Assembly (NCBI GenBank): GCA_003505905.1
Contig: DNXM01000042.1
Coordinates: 1 to 5,974 of the forward strand
Length of the DNA stretch: 5,974 nt
Source: Oscillospiraceae bacterium
GTDB lineage: Bacteria > Bacillota > Clostridia > Oscillospirales > Acutalibacteraceae
Direction of reading: 5' to 3'
Shown: positions 5,231 to 5,974 of the stretch, one piece after another
How positions within the stretch are numbered: position 1 is the first letter of the stretch
Layout of the letters: each line of letters starts with the position of its first letter
Notes under the pieces: model-generated
Databases searched by the model: none
Told to the model about the DNA's origin: nothing
The model's input: the letters and a program-made list of their open reading frames with translations, nothing else
Position numbers and translations under genes: made by a program

Positions 5231-5974
5231 ATGAAAGCCAGCGAAAGTATCAACAACTACAACGCCAAGCTGCGGGAATACGCCAACTATGCGGCTCGGC
5301 AGGTTAAGGATGTCTGCAAAACCATCGGACCCCGTCCCTCGGGTGAAGAAAACGAAAAGAAAGCGCAGGAGCGTTTTGCCGAGGAGTTGAAAAAATATTC
5401 CGACACGGTCAGCATTGAGCCGTTTGACCTGCACCCCAAAGCTTTTTTGGGTTGGGTGCCCCTGTGTGCCGTGCTGATGATTCTCGCCAATCTTCTCTTC
5501 TTTATTTTCGGCTTTTCCGTTGTTTCCCTTGCCGTTTCCGCTCTGTGCCTGTTTTTTATCGTCACCGAGTTCTTGTTCTACGGTGAAACCCTTGACCCGT
5601 TTTTCCCCAAGCGCACCTCACACAATGTAGTTGCCGTGCGCAAGCCCAAGGGCGAAATCAAAAAGCGCATCATCGTGTCGGGTCATGTCGATTCCTCTTA
5701 CGAATGGCGTTTCACCTTTTTGGGCGGTCCGAAGCTGATTACGCTTGTTATCGGCGGTGCCGTAGTCGGTATTGTGATTGCGCTTGTCGCCGAAATCTAC
5801 TGCGTTGCCACGGGCAACCTGATGACAACCCCCGATAATCTGTTTGTCACCGTTCTCAAGTGGGTCATGCTCGCTTGGTGCATCCTGTTCTTTGCCGCCA
5901 TCTTCTTCCTCAACTACAAGCTCCCCGTTGAGGGCGCAAACGACAACCTCACCGGTTCTCTTGCCTCCATGGCG
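5231..5974 (+). CDS. Membrane-anchored M28-family zinc peptidase, 5' part only
   Basis: The reading frame is open from the ATG at 5231 to the window edge, giving 248 residues without a stop codon; the C-terminal part is missing. Family M28 enzymes are aminopeptidases or carboxypeptidases with two zinc ions. Residues 33-37 (GPRPS, followed by Gly38) are the usual N-terminal signature. SGHVDSS (150-156) supplies the first zinc ligand His152 and supporting Asp154, and GANDNLTGS (235-243) supplies the bridging Asp238. The general-base Glu pair and remaining ligands would lie beyond the edge. Four hydrophobic segments are visible, about 73-93, 96-117, 170-190 and 207-228. Two precede the HVD motif and two lie between HVD and GAND. 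There is no cleavable signal peptide, and the basic segments 127-146 suggest that the catalytic parts face the cytoplasm. The gene is transcribed divergently from the operon. The family call is strong, the substrate is unknown. Confidence 0.88.
   Translation, partial: MKASESINNYNAKLREYANYAARQVKDVCKTIGPRPSGEENEKKAQERFAEELKKYSDTVSIEPFDLHPKAFLGWVPLCAVLMILANLLFFIFGFSVVSLAVSALCLFFIVTEFLFYGETLDPFFPKRTSHNVVAVRKPKGEIKKRIIVSGHVDSSYEWRFTFLGGPKLITLVIGGAVVGIVIALVAEIYCVATGNLMTTPDNLFVTVLKWVMLAWCILFFAAIFFLNYKLPVEGANDNLTGSLASMA

Noticed and set aside
5051..5434. Minus-strand open frame of 127 codons ahead of the MetQ-like gene
   Set aside because: It is antisense to the M28 gene and runs through both promoters. 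The plus-strand frame has GPRPSG and a zinc motif, so this one is a shadow.
5287..5565. Minus-strand open frame of 92 codons
   Set aside because: It is antisense to the N-terminal half of the M28 peptidase, with no start signals or recognisable domain.

Overview
The window looks like a piece of a Clostridia-type Firmicutes chromosome (Ruminococcaceae/Oscillospiraceae-like, by inference). The clues are moderate GC, Cys-rich housekeeping enzymes, several lipoproteins with type II signal peptides, and ribosome binding sites of the form AGAAAGG that match the far 3' end of Firmicutes 16S rRNA. No phage, insertion sequence, CRISPR array, tRNA or rRNA is visible. It is mostly ordinary chromosome with a few divergent proteins.

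Minus strand, right to left (5046 down to 65): five genes packed as one apparent operon. In transcription order they are an NlpA/MetQ-like lipoprotein (4189-5046), mnmA (3140-4192), glmU (1752-3125), a two-domain lipoprotein of unknown function (692-1762) and a smaller related lipoprotein (65-673). Junctions are a 4-base overlap, a 14-base gap, an 11-base overlap and an 18-base gap. A strong sigma-A-type promoter (5091-5119) precedes the first gene, and a 10-bp hairpin with a T tract (about 4-47) follows the last, so the transcription unit seems complete within the window.

Plus strand, right edge (5231 to the end): a divergently transcribed membrane-anchored M28-type zinc peptidase, cut off by the window end. 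It has its own extended -10 promoter (5164-5191). The 184-bp region between the divergent genes holds both promoters and has no room for a riboswitch.

MnmA (2-thiouridine at tRNA position 34) and GlmU (UDP-GlcNAc synthesis) are housekeeping enzymes; the three lipoproteins should sit on the outer face of the cytoplasmic membrane. No shared pathway is obvious, and the operon may reflect shared expression only. The points most worth following are the three-copy unknown domain in the two distal lipoproteins, the orphan MetQ-like protein that has lost the family's aromatic ligand motif, the CxxC-type MnmA, and the membrane hairpin placed between two zinc-ligand motifs of the M28 protein.
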